Below are positions 9,128-19,319 of a stretch of DNA of 64,000 bases, one piece after another; the stretch's first letter is position 1, and each line of letters opens with the position of its first letter. The translations under genes were made by a program, and so were the position numbers. A model generated the notes under the pieces. That model had not been told where the DNA came from and made no database searches. It saw only the letters and a program-made list of their open reading frames with translations. Origin of the DNA: Pseudorhodobacter antarcticus (GTDB lineage Bacteria > Pseudomonadota > Alphaproteobacteria > Rhodobacterales > Rhodobacteraceae); NCBI GenBank assembly GCA_945862435.1, contig CAMAXX010000005.1:1-64000 (forward strand), read 5' to 3'.

Positions 9128-11089
9128 TCACACATCCAACTCCTCCACAAACCTTGCATTTTCCTGAATATACTGGAACCGCAACTCAGGCTTTTTTCCC
9201 ATCAGCCGTTCCACCAAATCCCCCGTCTCTCCCGGTGCATCCTCATCAATCGATACCCGTATCAGCTTGCGCGTCGCGGGGTTCATCGTGGTGTCTTTCA
9301 GGTCTTTCGCGTCCATCTCGCCCAGTCCCTTAAACCGCTGCACGTCGATTTTTCCTGTGCCGCCCAAGCCCTTGGCCAGCCACTTTTCTTTCTCGGCGTC
9401 ATCGGCCACATACAGCCGCTTGGCCCCTTGGGTCAGGCGGTACAGGGGCGGGCAGGCCAGATACAGATGGCCCTTGTCGATCAGCGGGCGCATTTGGGTG
9501 AAGAAAAACGTCATTAAAAGGCTGGCGATATGCGCGCCGTCGACATCGGCGTCGGTCATGATGACGATTTTATCGTAGCGCAAATCATCCACGTTAAACC
9601 GTGTGCCCATTTGCACGCCTAAGGCTTCGCAAATATCGCGAATCTCGGAATTTTCGTTCAGCTTGCCACTGGCCGCGCCCAAAACGTTCAGGATTTTACC
9701 TTTTAGCGGCATGATCGCTTGGGTTTCGCGGTCGCGCGCGCCTTTGGCGCTGCCGCCCGCCGAGTCACCCTCGACAATAAACAATTCCGTTTTATCGCGG
9801 GTTTTGCTGGAACAATCGGTCAGTTTACCCGGCAGACGCAGTTTTTTCGTCGCCGTTTTGCGCTGCGTTTCCTTTTCCTGTTTGCGCTTTAGCCGCTCTT
9901 CGGCGCGCAGCACCAGAAAATCCAAAATCGCGCCAGCCGATTTGGTATCGCCAGCCAGCCAATTGTCAAAGTGGTCGCGCACCGCGCCTTCGACATATTT
10001 GGCGGCCTCTTCTGTGGCCAAGCGGTCTTTGGTTTGGCCCACAAATTGCGGCTCGCGGATAAATACCGAAATCAGCGCGCAGCCGCCTGTCAGCATATCA
10101 TCGCGGGTGATAAGTTCCGCTTTGCGGTTTTTAATCAGCTCGCCATAGGCGCGGATGCCTTTTAAAATCGCGCTCCAAAAGCCAAATTCGTGCGTGCCGC
10201 CTTCGGGGGTTGGAATGGTGTTGGTGTAGCTTTGAATAAACCCATCGCGCACGGGCGACCAGTTGATTGCCCATTCGACCGACCCCGGAACGCCATATTT
10301 TTCTTGAAAACTAACTTTGCCCGCAAAGGGGCGGTCGGCGTAGGTTGTGGTTTTTTGCAACGTATCGGCCAGATATTCGCCAAGGCCGCCCGGAAAGTGA
10401 AACACTGCTTCCATGGGCGTATCACCATCGGGGATGGCGGATTTCCAGCGAATTTCCACGCCTGAAAAGAGGTAAGCTTTGGATCGCACCATGCGCATCA
10501 GGCGGCTTGGGCGGAAGGCATGGCTGCCGAAAATATCGGCATCGGGGTGGAAGGTGACCCACGTGCCACGGCGGTTTTGGATGGGGCCCAGCTTTTCAAT
10601 TGGCCCAAGCGGTTTGCCGCGCGAGAAGGCTTGGCGGAACAGTTCTTTATTCTTGGCCACTTCCACAACCATGCTGTCGGACAGCGCGTTTACCACGGAT
10701 GAGCCAACCCCGTGCAATCCGCCCGAAGTCTCATACGCTTTGCCATTGAATTTACCGCCCGAATGAAGGGTGCAAAGAATGACTTCCAGCGCGGATTTGT
10801 CGGGAAATTTCGGGTGTGGATCTACGGGAATACCGCGCCCGTTGTCGCGCACAGTTAGGCTGCCGTCCGCGTGCAGTTCCACGTCGATCCGCGTCGCGTG
10901 GCCTGCCACTGCCTCGTCCATCGAATTGTCCAGAATTTCTGCCGCTAAATGGTGATACGCCCGCTCGTCAATCCCGCCGATATACATGCCGGGGCGCAGG
11001 CGCACGGCCTCGAGCGGTTCGAGCACCTCGATTGAAGAGGCATCATAGGTATCGTTTTGGCCATTTGGCGGGATCAGATCGGCGGGCAT
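9128..11089 (-). CDS. parE: DNA topoisomerase IV subunit B
   Basis: LEPLEAVRLRPGMYIGG, FIVEGDSAGGSAKGARDRETQAIMPLKGKILNV, ADVDGAHI. Confidence 0.93.
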   Translation of the reverse strand: MPADLIPPNGQNDTYDASSIEVLEPLEAVRLRPGMYIGGIDERAYHHLAAEILDNSMDEAVAGHATRIDVELHADGSLTVRDNGRGIPVDPHPKFPDKSALEVILCTLHSGGKFNGKAYETSGGLHGVGSSVVNALSDSMVVEVAKNKELFRQAFSRGKPLGPIEKLGPIQNRRGTWVTFHPDADIFGSHAFRPSRLMRMVRSKAYLFSGVEIRWKSAIPDGDTPMEAVFHFPGGLGEYLADTLQKTTTYADRPFAGKVSFQEKYGVPGSVEWAINWSPVRDGFIQSYTNTIPTPEGGTHEFGFWSAILKGIRAYGELIKNRKAELITRDDMLTGGCALISVFIREPQFVGQTKDRLATEEAAKYVEGAVRDHFDNWLAGDTKSAGAILDFLVLRAEERLKRKQEKETQRKTATKKLRLPGKLTDCSSKTRDKTELFIVEGDSAGGSAKGARDRETQAIMPLKGKILNVLGAASGKLNENSEIRDICEALGVQMGTRFNVDDLRYDKIVIMTDADVDGAHIASLLMTFFFTQMRPLIDKGHLYLACPPLYRLTQGAKRLYVADDAEKEKWLAKGLGGTGKIDVQRFKGLGEMDAKDLKDTTMNPATRKLIRVSIDEDAPGETGDLVERLMGKKPELRFQYIQENARFVEELDV

Positions 11090-11103
11090 GGGGTATCCTT
11101 TGG

Positions 11104-11523
11104 CTAGGGAAGCATTAGACCACGCGCGGGGGGGCGGGCGCAAGATGTGGGGCCTAAAGTGTTTCGGCGCAGCCAGTGGGCCAATTCGCCCTCATCCAGC
11201 AGGCGCTGCGCGGCGCGGATGATGACTGGGCCGATTTCGGCTTCATCAGTGGGATAAGGTAACCCGTGCAACTCCAAACAGGTTTGCATAGCGCGGTAGG
11301 CGGTGCGTTTGTTGGCATCGTTAAAGCAATGGCCCTGCGCTATGGCAATCGCATAGGCGGCGGCCAAATCATATGCGTCCTCGATCATGCCATAGGCAAG
11401 GCGGTTGTCCACGCGCGCCAATGCCCCCTCTAGCGATTTATCCAGCGCTAGGCCCGCAAGTTCGCCCTCATTCAATACAGCGTCATGAATGGCGATCACG
11501 ATGTCGACAGTCAGCAGATACAT
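11104..11523 (-). CDS. doc: Doc-type Fic-fold toxin
   Basis: Fic/Doc motif HCFNDANKRTAY; 139 aa; antitoxin gene immediately upstream. Confidence 0.88.
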   Translation of the reverse strand: MYLLTVDIVIAIHDAVLNEGELAGLALDKSLEGALARVDNRLAYGMIEDAYDLAAAYAIAIAQGHCFNDANKRTAYRAMQTCLELHGLPYPTDEAEIGPVIIRAAQRLLDEGELAHWLRRNTLGPTSCARPPARGLMLP

Positions 11524-11775
11524 TTACTTATCTTTCAGATAATCCAAAACGGGCTGAACGCGGGCCTTGCTGCGCGCCAAGCTTTCCATCACTTCTTCCA
11601 TCGTGGCAGCGCGGTGTTGGGGCGCAGCCTCTACCGCCTCGACGGGCACCAAATACCCCACCAGCGCGGAATTCTTCAAAATCGCCACGGGCTGGCCGTT
11701 TGCGCGATCAAACACCTTTTGCGGCTCGCGCAATTCGGTCATGGTGCAAATTTGGGGGGTGGCGAGGCGTGTCAT
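11524..11775 (-). CDS. phd: Phd/YefM-family antitoxin
   Basis: Short protein MTRLATPQICTMTELREPQKVFDRANGQPVAILKNSALVGYLVPVEAVE preceding the Doc toxin. Confidence 0.85.
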   Translation of the reverse strand: MTRLATPQICTMTELREPQKVFDRANGQPVAILKNSALVGYLVPVEAVEAAPQHRAATMEEVMESLARSKARVQPVLDYLKDK

Positions 11776-11856
11776 GGGCTTGCTCCTGTTGGTGTGTAGT
11801 GCAATATACACTGTAATACATATTTAGTCTATCAAGATCATATAGCGGAGGGCGCG

Positions 11857-12732
11857 ATGCGGGTTCTATTCACGGGCGGTTCGGGCAAGGCGGGGCGGCA
11901 TGTGGTGCCTGTTCTGACGGGTGCGGGGCATCAGGTGCTGAACGTTGATCTGGTGCCGCTGAATGCGGCGGGCGTGCCCGACCTGATCGCCGATCTCACC
12001 GATCTGGGGCAGGTTTACAGCGCCATGCGCAGCCATATCGGCATGGACAGTTTGGAAACGGGGCTTGGCGCGCAAGTGTTTGATGCGGTTGTGCATTTCG
12101 CCGCCGTGCCGCGCATTTTAATCGCGCCTGACAGCGAGACGTACCGCGTCAACACCATGTCCACCTATAACGTGATCGAGGCGGCGGCGAAAATGGGCGT
12201 CAAAAAGATCATCATCGCCAGCAGTGAAACCACCTATGGCGTGTGCTTTTCCGAAGGCCAAACCGACCCCGCCTATCTGCCCTTGGACGAAGACTATGAC
12301 GTGAACCCGATGGACAGCTATGGCGCGTCCAAGGTGGTGAACGAAGTCACCGCCCGCGCCTTTGCCCGCCGCTTTGGCATTGATGTTTACGCGCTGCGGA
12401 TTGGCAACGTGATGGAACCGCAGGATTATTCGGCCTTCCCCGATTATGCCGAAAGCCCCGCCCAACGCCGCCGCATCGCGTTTTCCTATATTGATGCCCG
12501 CGATTTGGGGCAGATGGTGAATTTGTGCCTTGCCAAGGATGGGCTGGGCTATCAGGCGTTTAACGTGTCCAACGACAACAACTCCGTGCCCCAGCCCAAT
12601 TCAAAGTTGCTGGCCGAGTTTTTCCCGAACGTGCCGCTAAAGCGCGCGGTAAGCGAGACGGAAGCGCTGTTTTCATCGGCGAAGGCAAAGACGGTGCTGG
12701 GGTTTGCGCCGAAGTTCAATTATCGGTGGTAG
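11857..12732 (+). CDS. NAD-dependent epimerase/dehydratase (extended SDR)
   Basis: FTGGSGKAGRHVVPVL (GxxGxxG) and YGASK motif. Confidence 0.85.
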   Translation: MRVLFTGGSGKAGRHVVPVLTGAGHQVLNVDLVPLNAAGVPDLIADLTDLGQVYSAMRSHIGMDSLETGLGAQVFDAVVHFAAVPRILIAPDSETYRVNTMSTYNVIEAAAKMGVKKIIIASSETTYGVCFSEGQTDPAYLPLDEDYDVNPMDSYGASKVVNEVTARAFARRFGIDVYALRIGNVMEPQDYSAFPDYAESPAQRRRIAFSYIDARDLGQMVNLCLAKDGLGYQAFNVSNDNNSVPQPNSKLLAEFFPNVPLKRAVSETEALFSSAKAKTVLGFAPKFNYRW

Positions 12733-12855
12733 GGGGTAATCTTCCTTATTGCGCTGCATAATCCCCGTCAGCGCGGTCACGCCCAAGGCGATGAAGATCC
12801 AACCCGCCGCGATCAGCACCCAGCGGCCCCACCTTAACTGCACCTTAAATGGCAT
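12673..12855 (-). CDS. Small putative membrane protein
   Basis: One hydrophobic segment WVLIAAGWIFIALGVTALTGI; 3' end overlaps the epimerase. Confidence 0.3.
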   Translation of the reverse strand: MPFKVQLRWGRWVLIAAGWIFIALGVTALTGIMQRNKEDYPLPPIIELRRKPQHRLCLRR

Positions 12856-13238
12856 CTATCGGCGGTATCGGCACTTGCGCTGGCCAATTCGCGAAGCGCC
12901 CGTTGGGATGGGAAGTTGGGGGAGTTCATTTCGTCGCGCTCGCCTTCGCCTAAGCCTTGGCCCGAGCGCGCCCCATCGTTTCCTTGAAGTTGTCCATCCC
13001 CGTTCCTCTATTGCCTACATCTCGGCCAAGGTTAGCAATGGATACCGTTTCAGGGGTGTTTTCAATAACGGCTCTGGGTTGCCCGATGGGGGCGGTGTTG
13101 TCGATTTTGGCATAACCATCGGCCTATTCTCGCTCTTTCAATGCTGTTTGGTGCAATAAAATCCAGTCAGCGTGGGTTCCAATCCCATTCCCACAATCTG
13201 CGCGGGAAAAGGCTTGGTTGGCAAGGGGGATCGCGTGG

Positions 13239-13277
13239 GACAAATCCCTGCGACAAATCCCTGCGGCAAGTCCCCGC
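13239..13277. repeat. Three 13-bp tandem units (gacaaatccctgc, gacaaatccctgc, ggcaagtccccgc)
   Basis: Direct reading. Confidence 0.6.
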
Positions 13278-13330
13278 GCATGGGCGGGTGGGGGCTACTC
13301 TTGCCGCTGCGCGCCTGCTACATTCACCCC

Positions 13331-13987
13331 ATGCGCTGCATTGCCCTGACCCTTGCCCTAACCCTGCTCGCCGCCCCCGCTTTGGCGCATCCGCATATGT
13401 TTTTGGACACATCGGTTGACGTGATCTTTAACGATGAAGGCGCGGCGGAATCTGTCAAGATCACATGGGTTTATGATGATCTATCATCCCTGCAATACAT
13501 CGCCGATCGCGCCTTGGATATGGATGGGGACGGGGTGCTGACCTCTGATGAAAAGGCAACCCTTACGGGGTTTGACATGAACTGGGACGCGGGGTTTCCG
13601 GGCGATTCCTATGCCCTTGTCGGCGGCGTGGATCAGGGGTTGTCGCGCCCGCGTGATTACACGGCCGATTACCAGGACGGCAAAATCATCACCACGCATA
13701 TCCGCGATTTGCCCGCGCCATTGCCACTAAATATAGGGCAAACGCTGACAATTCAGGTCTATGACCCCGGCTTTTACGCGGCCTACACCCTGCAATCGGC
13801 GGCGCTGGAATATGGTGGGGCGGCGCGGGCTTGTGCGGCGCAAATATGGGAACCCGACCGAGATGCCGCCGACGAGGCGCTGCTGGCCGCGCTGGCGGAA
13901 TACACCGCCGATGAGGATGTCGAGGCTGACTTTCCCGCCATCGGCGCGGCCTATGCCGAAGAGGTGCGCGTGACATGTGGCGATTGA
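13331..13987 (+). CDS. DUF1007 family periplasmic protein
   Basis: Signal peptide MRCIALTLALTLLAAPALAHPHMFLDTSVDVIFND; coupled to a Ni/Co transporter gene. Confidence 0.82.
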   Translation: MRCIALTLALTLLAAPALAHPHMFLDTSVDVIFNDEGAAESVKITWVYDDLSSLQYIADRALDMDGDGVLTSDEKATLTGFDMNWDAGFPGDSYALVGGVDQGLSRPRDYTADYQDGKIITTHIRDLPAPLPLNIGQTLTIQVYDPGFYAAYTLQSAALEYGGAARACAAQIWEPDRDAADEALLAALAEYTADEDVEADFPAIGAAYAEEVRVTCGD

Positions 13988-14886
13988 CCCTTGCCATCGT
14001 GATTTTTGGCGAGCTCGTTTTGGTGCTATGGGCCACGGGCAAGTTTGCCGATTTTGGCGCATGGGTGCTGGCATCGCAGCGCGATGTGCAACAGATGCTG
14101 GCGGGGGCCATTCGGATGCTGCGGTCGGGCGATATGGGCGCGTTGGCGGGGTTTTTGGGGATATGCTTTGCTTATGGTGTGCTTCACTCGGCGGGCCCGG
14201 GGCATGGCAAGCTGGTCATTGGCGGATATGGCCTTGCGCGGCAGGTGACGGCGCGCAGGCTAGCCATGCTGTCGGTTGCCTCGTCGCTGGCGCAGGCGCT
14301 TGTCGCGGTGCTGGCGGTTTATGCGATTGTCGCGGTGCTGGGCCTGTCGCGGCAGGCGGCGGGTGACGTGGTGGACAGCATCATGGCCCCATTGGGCAGC
14401 GCCGCCATTGCCGCGCTGGGCCTGTATTTGGTCTATCGCGGGGTGCTGGGCGTGCGTGCGCAGGTGGCGGCGGGCAGGCTTGAGCACGACCGCCACGACC
14501 ACGACCACCACGACCATGGCCCCGATTGTGGCTGCGGCCATGCGCACGGGCCAACGCCCACGCAGGTAGCACAGGCCCAATCCCCGCGCGAGGTTGCCGC
14601 CTTGATTGCAGGCATCGCGATGCGCCCCTGCACGGGGGCGGTGTTTGTGCTGATCTTGACATGGCAGCTAGGGATTGGCGCTGCTGGCATTGCAGGGGCC
14701 TTTGCGATGGGGCTGGGCACGGCGGCATTCACCGCCGCTGTTGCGCTGATCTCGGTCTTTGCGCGCGAGGGGGCTTTTGGCGGGCTTGGCCTTGGCCAAC
14801 TTGCGCGGGTATTGCCATGGGCCGAGGTGTTTGCTGGCGCGCTGATTGCCACAGGGGCAGGGGTGGCGTTGGCGGCGGCGCTGTAA
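13975..14886 (+). CDS. Nickel/cobalt transporter, RcnA/NicO-like
   Basis: HSAGPGHGKLVIGGY, His-rich loop HDRHDHDHHDHG, MRPCTGAVFVLIL. Confidence 0.87.
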   Translation: MWRLTLAIVIFGELVLVLWATGKFADFGAWVLASQRDVQQMLAGAIRMLRSGDMGALAGFLGICFAYGVLHSAGPGHGKLVIGGYGLARQVTARRLAMLSVASSLAQALVAVLAVYAIVAVLGLSRQAAGDVVDSIMAPLGSAAIAALGLYLVYRGVLGVRAQVAAGRLEHDRHDHDHHDHGPDCGCGHAHGPTPTQVAQAQSPREVAALIAGIAMRPCTGAVFVLILTWQLGIGAAGIAGAFAMGLGTAAFTAAVALISVFAREGAFGGLGLGQLARVLPWAEVFAGALIATGAGVALAAAL

Positions 14887-14934
14887 CCGCTTCGCGGCTT
14901 GCCTAAATCTTGGCCAAGCGATAGCACGGACGGC

Positions 14935-16296
14935 ATGACACATCCGCGGCGCCTGTCCTACTCCGCTCATGCCACTGCCTCGCTGGCGTTGGGCCTGCCG
15001 CTGGTGGGCAGTCATTTGGCGCAGATGATGCTGCATGTCGTCGATACAGTGATGCTGGGCTGGTATGGGGTCACCGAACTTGCCGCGATGGTGATTGCGA
15101 CATCGTTGTTCTTTGTGGTGTTTATCCCTGGTTCGGGCTTTGCCAATGCCGTGATGCCGATGGTGGCACAAAGCGTGGGTGCGGGGGACGAGGCGCAGGT
15201 GCGGCGCGCGGCGCGCATGGGGCTGTGGCTGTCCATCGGTTATGGCATGCTGACATACCCGATGTTTTGGCATTCCGAAGCGGTGCTGCTGGCGTTGGGG
15301 CAAAAGCCTGAAGTGGCCGCGCTTGGCCAAGAGTTTTTGCGCATTGGCGGGCTGGGGATGATCCCTGCGTTGGTGATTATGGCAATCAAGGGGTATCTGG
15401 CTGCACTGGGGCGCACGCAGGTGGTGCTGTGGGTGACGGTCGCGGCCATTCCGGCCAATGGATTGTTGAATTATATTCTGATTTTTGGTAATTTCGGCGC
15501 ACCCGAATGGGGAATTGAAGGGGCGGCGATAGCCTCGGTTTCGGTGCAGGCGGCATCGATGCTGGTGCTGCTGGCCTATGCGGGGCTGCTGCCCGAACTG
15601 CGCCGCTACCACCTGTTTCAGCGGTTTTGGCGGGCGGATTGGACTGCGATGGGGCAGGTGTTTCGGCTTGGTTGGCCCATTGGGGTAACGCTGTTGGCAG
15701 AATCGGGTCTGTTTGCCGCAACTGCTGTTATGATGGGCTGGATCGGCACGCAGGAACTTGCCGCGCACGGCATTGTGCTGGAAATTACCGCGATGGCCTT
15801 TATGGTGCATTTGGGGCTGTCGAATGCGGCGACCATTCGCACGGGCCATGCATACGGCAGCCACGATGCGCGCGGACTGCGCGATGGGGCGCGGGTGGTG
15901 ATTGGCATATCGGCGCTGTTTGCGCTGATAGTAATTGCGACGTTCCTTGGCACGCCGCGCCCGCTGATTTCGCTGTTTTTAGACCCTGCCGCGCCAGAGG
16001 CCCCCCAAATCCTTGCATTTGGCGTGACGCTTATGGCTATTTCGGCGCTGTTCCAAGTGGCCGATGCGATGCAAGTTATTGCGCTGGGCCTGCTGCGCGG
16101 CATTCACGACACGCGCATTCCGATGATTGCCGCGGCAATCAGCTATTGGGGTATTGGTATGCCCGCTGCCTATGCGCTGGCGTTTTGGATGGGCATGGGC
16201 GGGGTTGGCCTGTGGCTGGGCCTGACGCTGGGGCTGGCCTGCGCTGCTGTTACCTTGATGTGGCGGTTTTGGGCCAAAGCGCCGCGCGCGGCATAG
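14935..16296 (+). CDS. MATE family efflux transporter
   Basis: LALGLPLVGSHLAQMMLHVVDTVMLGWYG...; multi-TM, 453 aa. Confidence 0.9.
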   Translation: MTHPRRLSYSAHATASLALGLPLVGSHLAQMMLHVVDTVMLGWYGVTELAAMVIATSLFFVVFIPGSGFANAVMPMVAQSVGAGDEAQVRRAARMGLWLSIGYGMLTYPMFWHSEAVLLALGQKPEVAALGQEFLRIGGLGMIPALVIMAIKGYLAALGRTQVVLWVTVAAIPANGLLNYILIFGNFGAPEWGIEGAAIASVSVQAASMLVLLAYAGLLPELRRYHLFQRFWRADWTAMGQVFRLGWPIGVTLLAESGLFAATAVMMGWIGTQELAAHGIVLEITAMAFMVHLGLSNAATIRTGHAYGSHDARGLRDGARVVIGISALFALIVIATFLGTPRPLISLFLDPAAPEAPQILAFGVTLMAISALFQVADAMQVIALGLLRGIHDTRIPMIAAAISYWGIGMPAAYALAFWMGMGGVGLWLGLTLGLACAAVTLMWRFWAKAPRAA

Positions 16297-16297
16297 C

Positions 16298-16711
16298 CTA
16301 CTCTGCCGCCTCGCCCTGCGTCATGCGTTCGGATTTCTTGCGCACCAGCACCAGGCGCAAATCATGCATAGCAAGCAGCAACTTATCTGTGACGGCCTCT
16401 AAAGCCTGGTCACTGGCGCGCGACTGTGCCCATTGCGTGGTGAGGTTCATATGGTCGATCGCGCGGAAAATGTCATCGACATCGCGCGCGGCCAAAAGGG
16501 CAGTCCGCTCGGCCACCCAAGTGGCAATGGCCGCCTTGTCGTCCTCGGTCAAGGCCCGTTCGCCATGCGGTTTGATCGCGCCGTTTTTGACATTCACAAT
16601 CGCAATCTCTTCCAAATCAATGCGGCGCTGGCGGTTTTCGGTATCTACCCGAAACACCAACGCGCCGTTTTCACGGATGCGAAAATAATACTCTGGAAGA
16701 TCACCCGCCAT
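16298..16711 (-). CDS. Conserved hypothetical protein
   Basis: Intact 137-aa ORF between convergent neighbours. Confidence 0.65.
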   Translation of the reverse strand: MAGDLPEYYFRIRENGALVFRVDTENRQRRIDLEEIAIVNVKNGAIKPHGERALTEDDKAAIATWVAERTALLAARDVDDIFRAIDHMNLTTQWAQSRASDQALEAVTDKLLLAMHDLRLVLVRKKSERMTQGEAAE

Positions 16712-16718
16712 ATTGCCC

Positions 16719-17930
<1,212 letters not shown>

Positions 17931-17997
17931 CTAAGACTGGCGCAAGTTTGCTGGTTGTTCTATGGCGGGCGGGAATAGGGCGCAAGCGGGAATGGTA

Positions 17998-18267
17998 ATG
18001 GAAACGCACGAGGCACGGATCAAACGAATGACGATGCGGTCATGGCGGCGTGGGATTAAGGAGATGGACTTAATCCTTGGCCCCTATGCGGATGCATATA
18101 TTGCGCGCATGGATGAGGATGCGTTATCGTTGTTCGATACGCTGTTAGAGCAGAATGACCAAGATCTGCTTGCGATGATTCTTGGTCAGCAAGAAACGCT
18201 GCCGCAATTTGCCAAATTGCTGGCTGAGGTTGAAAAATTTGCCCGCGGTCGGTTGGCAAAGAGCTAA
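17998..18267 (+). CDS. sdhE: Succinate dehydrogenase assembly factor 2 / FAD assembly factor
   Basis: MTMRSWRRGIKEMDLILGPYADAYI with RGxKE motif. Confidence 0.88.
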   Translation: METHEARIKRMTMRSWRRGIKEMDLILGPYADAYIARMDEDALSLFDTLLEQNDQDLLAMILGQQETLPQFAKLLAEVEKFARGRLAKS

Positions 18268-18398
18268 ATCTGACCTAGATGGGCAAAAAAACCGCACAAA
18301 TCGATAAAATTCGCGAAAAATCCTGCATTTGTTTACTATATGTTTCCGATTTGAGCTGATTCTGCGTTTCGTTACCCCGTTGCTGTGGAGATGTATAT

Positions 18399-18896
18399 AT
18401 GACAGCTTTTACCCCCGTTCTGGATGGCTCGCACAAGGCGATGATGGCCGGCTATCTGGATAATCTGGCCCTTGTCGAACGGCTGCATCGTTTGCTGCTG
18501 GATGTTATCAAAGACGAATTCGAACGGCTTGCGATTTTGGAAATAAACTCGGTGCAGGCGCTTTTGCTGTTTAACATCGGCGAAAACGAGGTCACTGCGG
18601 GCGAGTTGAAATCGCGTGGCTATTATCAGGGCAGCAATGTGTCCTATAATCTGAAAAAACTGGTCGAACTGGGCTATATGCACCATCAGCGCAGCGAAAT
18701 TGACCGCCGCAGCGTGCGCGTGCGCCTAACTGAAAAGGGCCGCAGTGTTCGCGGCATGCTGACCGATTTGTTTGGCCGCCATGCCGATGGCTTGTCCAAA
18801 CGCGGTTTGGTTGATGCCGCGGGCATGGAACATATGAACCAAAGTTTGAAGCGTATTGAACGCTATTGGACGGATCAGATCCGCTATATCTATTGA
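18399..18896 (+). CDS. MarR-family winged-helix regulator, LdtR-like
   Basis: TAGELKSRGYYQGSNVSYNLKKLVELGYMHHQRSEIDRRSVRVRLTEKG. Confidence 0.8.
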   Translation: MTAFTPVLDGSHKAMMAGYLDNLALVERLHRLLLDVIKDEFERLAILEINSVQALLLFNIGENEVTAGELKSRGYYQGSNVSYNLKKLVELGYMHHQRSEIDRRSVRVRLTEKGRSVRGMLTDLFGRHADGLSKRGLVDAAGMEHMNQSLKRIERYWTDQIRYIY

Positions 18897-19024
18897 TTTT
18901 GCGCTATCTTGGATGCGGGGGTGACCCAAGATGAACGCAAATGCGGCGGGTGTTCTGCGCCGCATATCAGGTTAAGCGGCCCTAGAATGGGGAATGGGTT
19001 TGGCGCAAAACGCGCCGATCCTAC

Positions 19025-19108
19025 GGGGGCAAAGCCCCTGTCCGCGCAAATCGCAGGGTAAAGCCCCTATCCGCGCAAATCGCAGGGCAAAGCCCTGCCT
19101 TTGCAGCC
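19025..19108. repeat. Three imperfect tandem units of about 28-29 bp, each with a gggcaaagccc-type dyad
   Basis: gggggcaaagcccctgtccgcgcaaatc / gcagggtaaagcccctatccgcgcaaatc / gcagggcaaagccctgcctttgcagccc. Confidence 0.7.
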
Positions 19109-19130
19109 CGCCAAGGTGCGGCTGCGATCA

Positions 19131-19159
19131 GAGGGGGCAAAACGCCCCCTCTTTTTTTC
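19131..19159 (+). terminator. Rho-independent terminator
   Basis: agagggggcaaaacgccccctctttttttc. Confidence 0.8.
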
Positions 19160-19319
19160 AGGCAAAGGCGATGACTGCTGCGCGCTCCAGTTGAATGCAG
19201 TGCGCTTGAATGGGTAGGAGACTGCAAGCGTGCTTGATTGGCAGTGCAGCCAAAAAGCTTGGCTGTTCTTGCTGCGCCTAGATTCCGCCTGCGTCGCAGT
19301 CAAGGCCAGTTTGCCGCCT

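Noticed and set aside
12856-13160. ORF 12749-13159 and overlapping minus-strand peptides
   Set aside because: No domain-like sequence; frames look broken, so probably intergenic or decayed.
13172-13215. tRNA-like T-arm (gtgggttccaatcccat) near the start of the longer DUF1007 ORF
   Set aside because: No anticodon or D arm, poor T-loop consensus and no acceptor pairing; at most a decayed fragment. It only argues that the real DUF1007 start is 13331.
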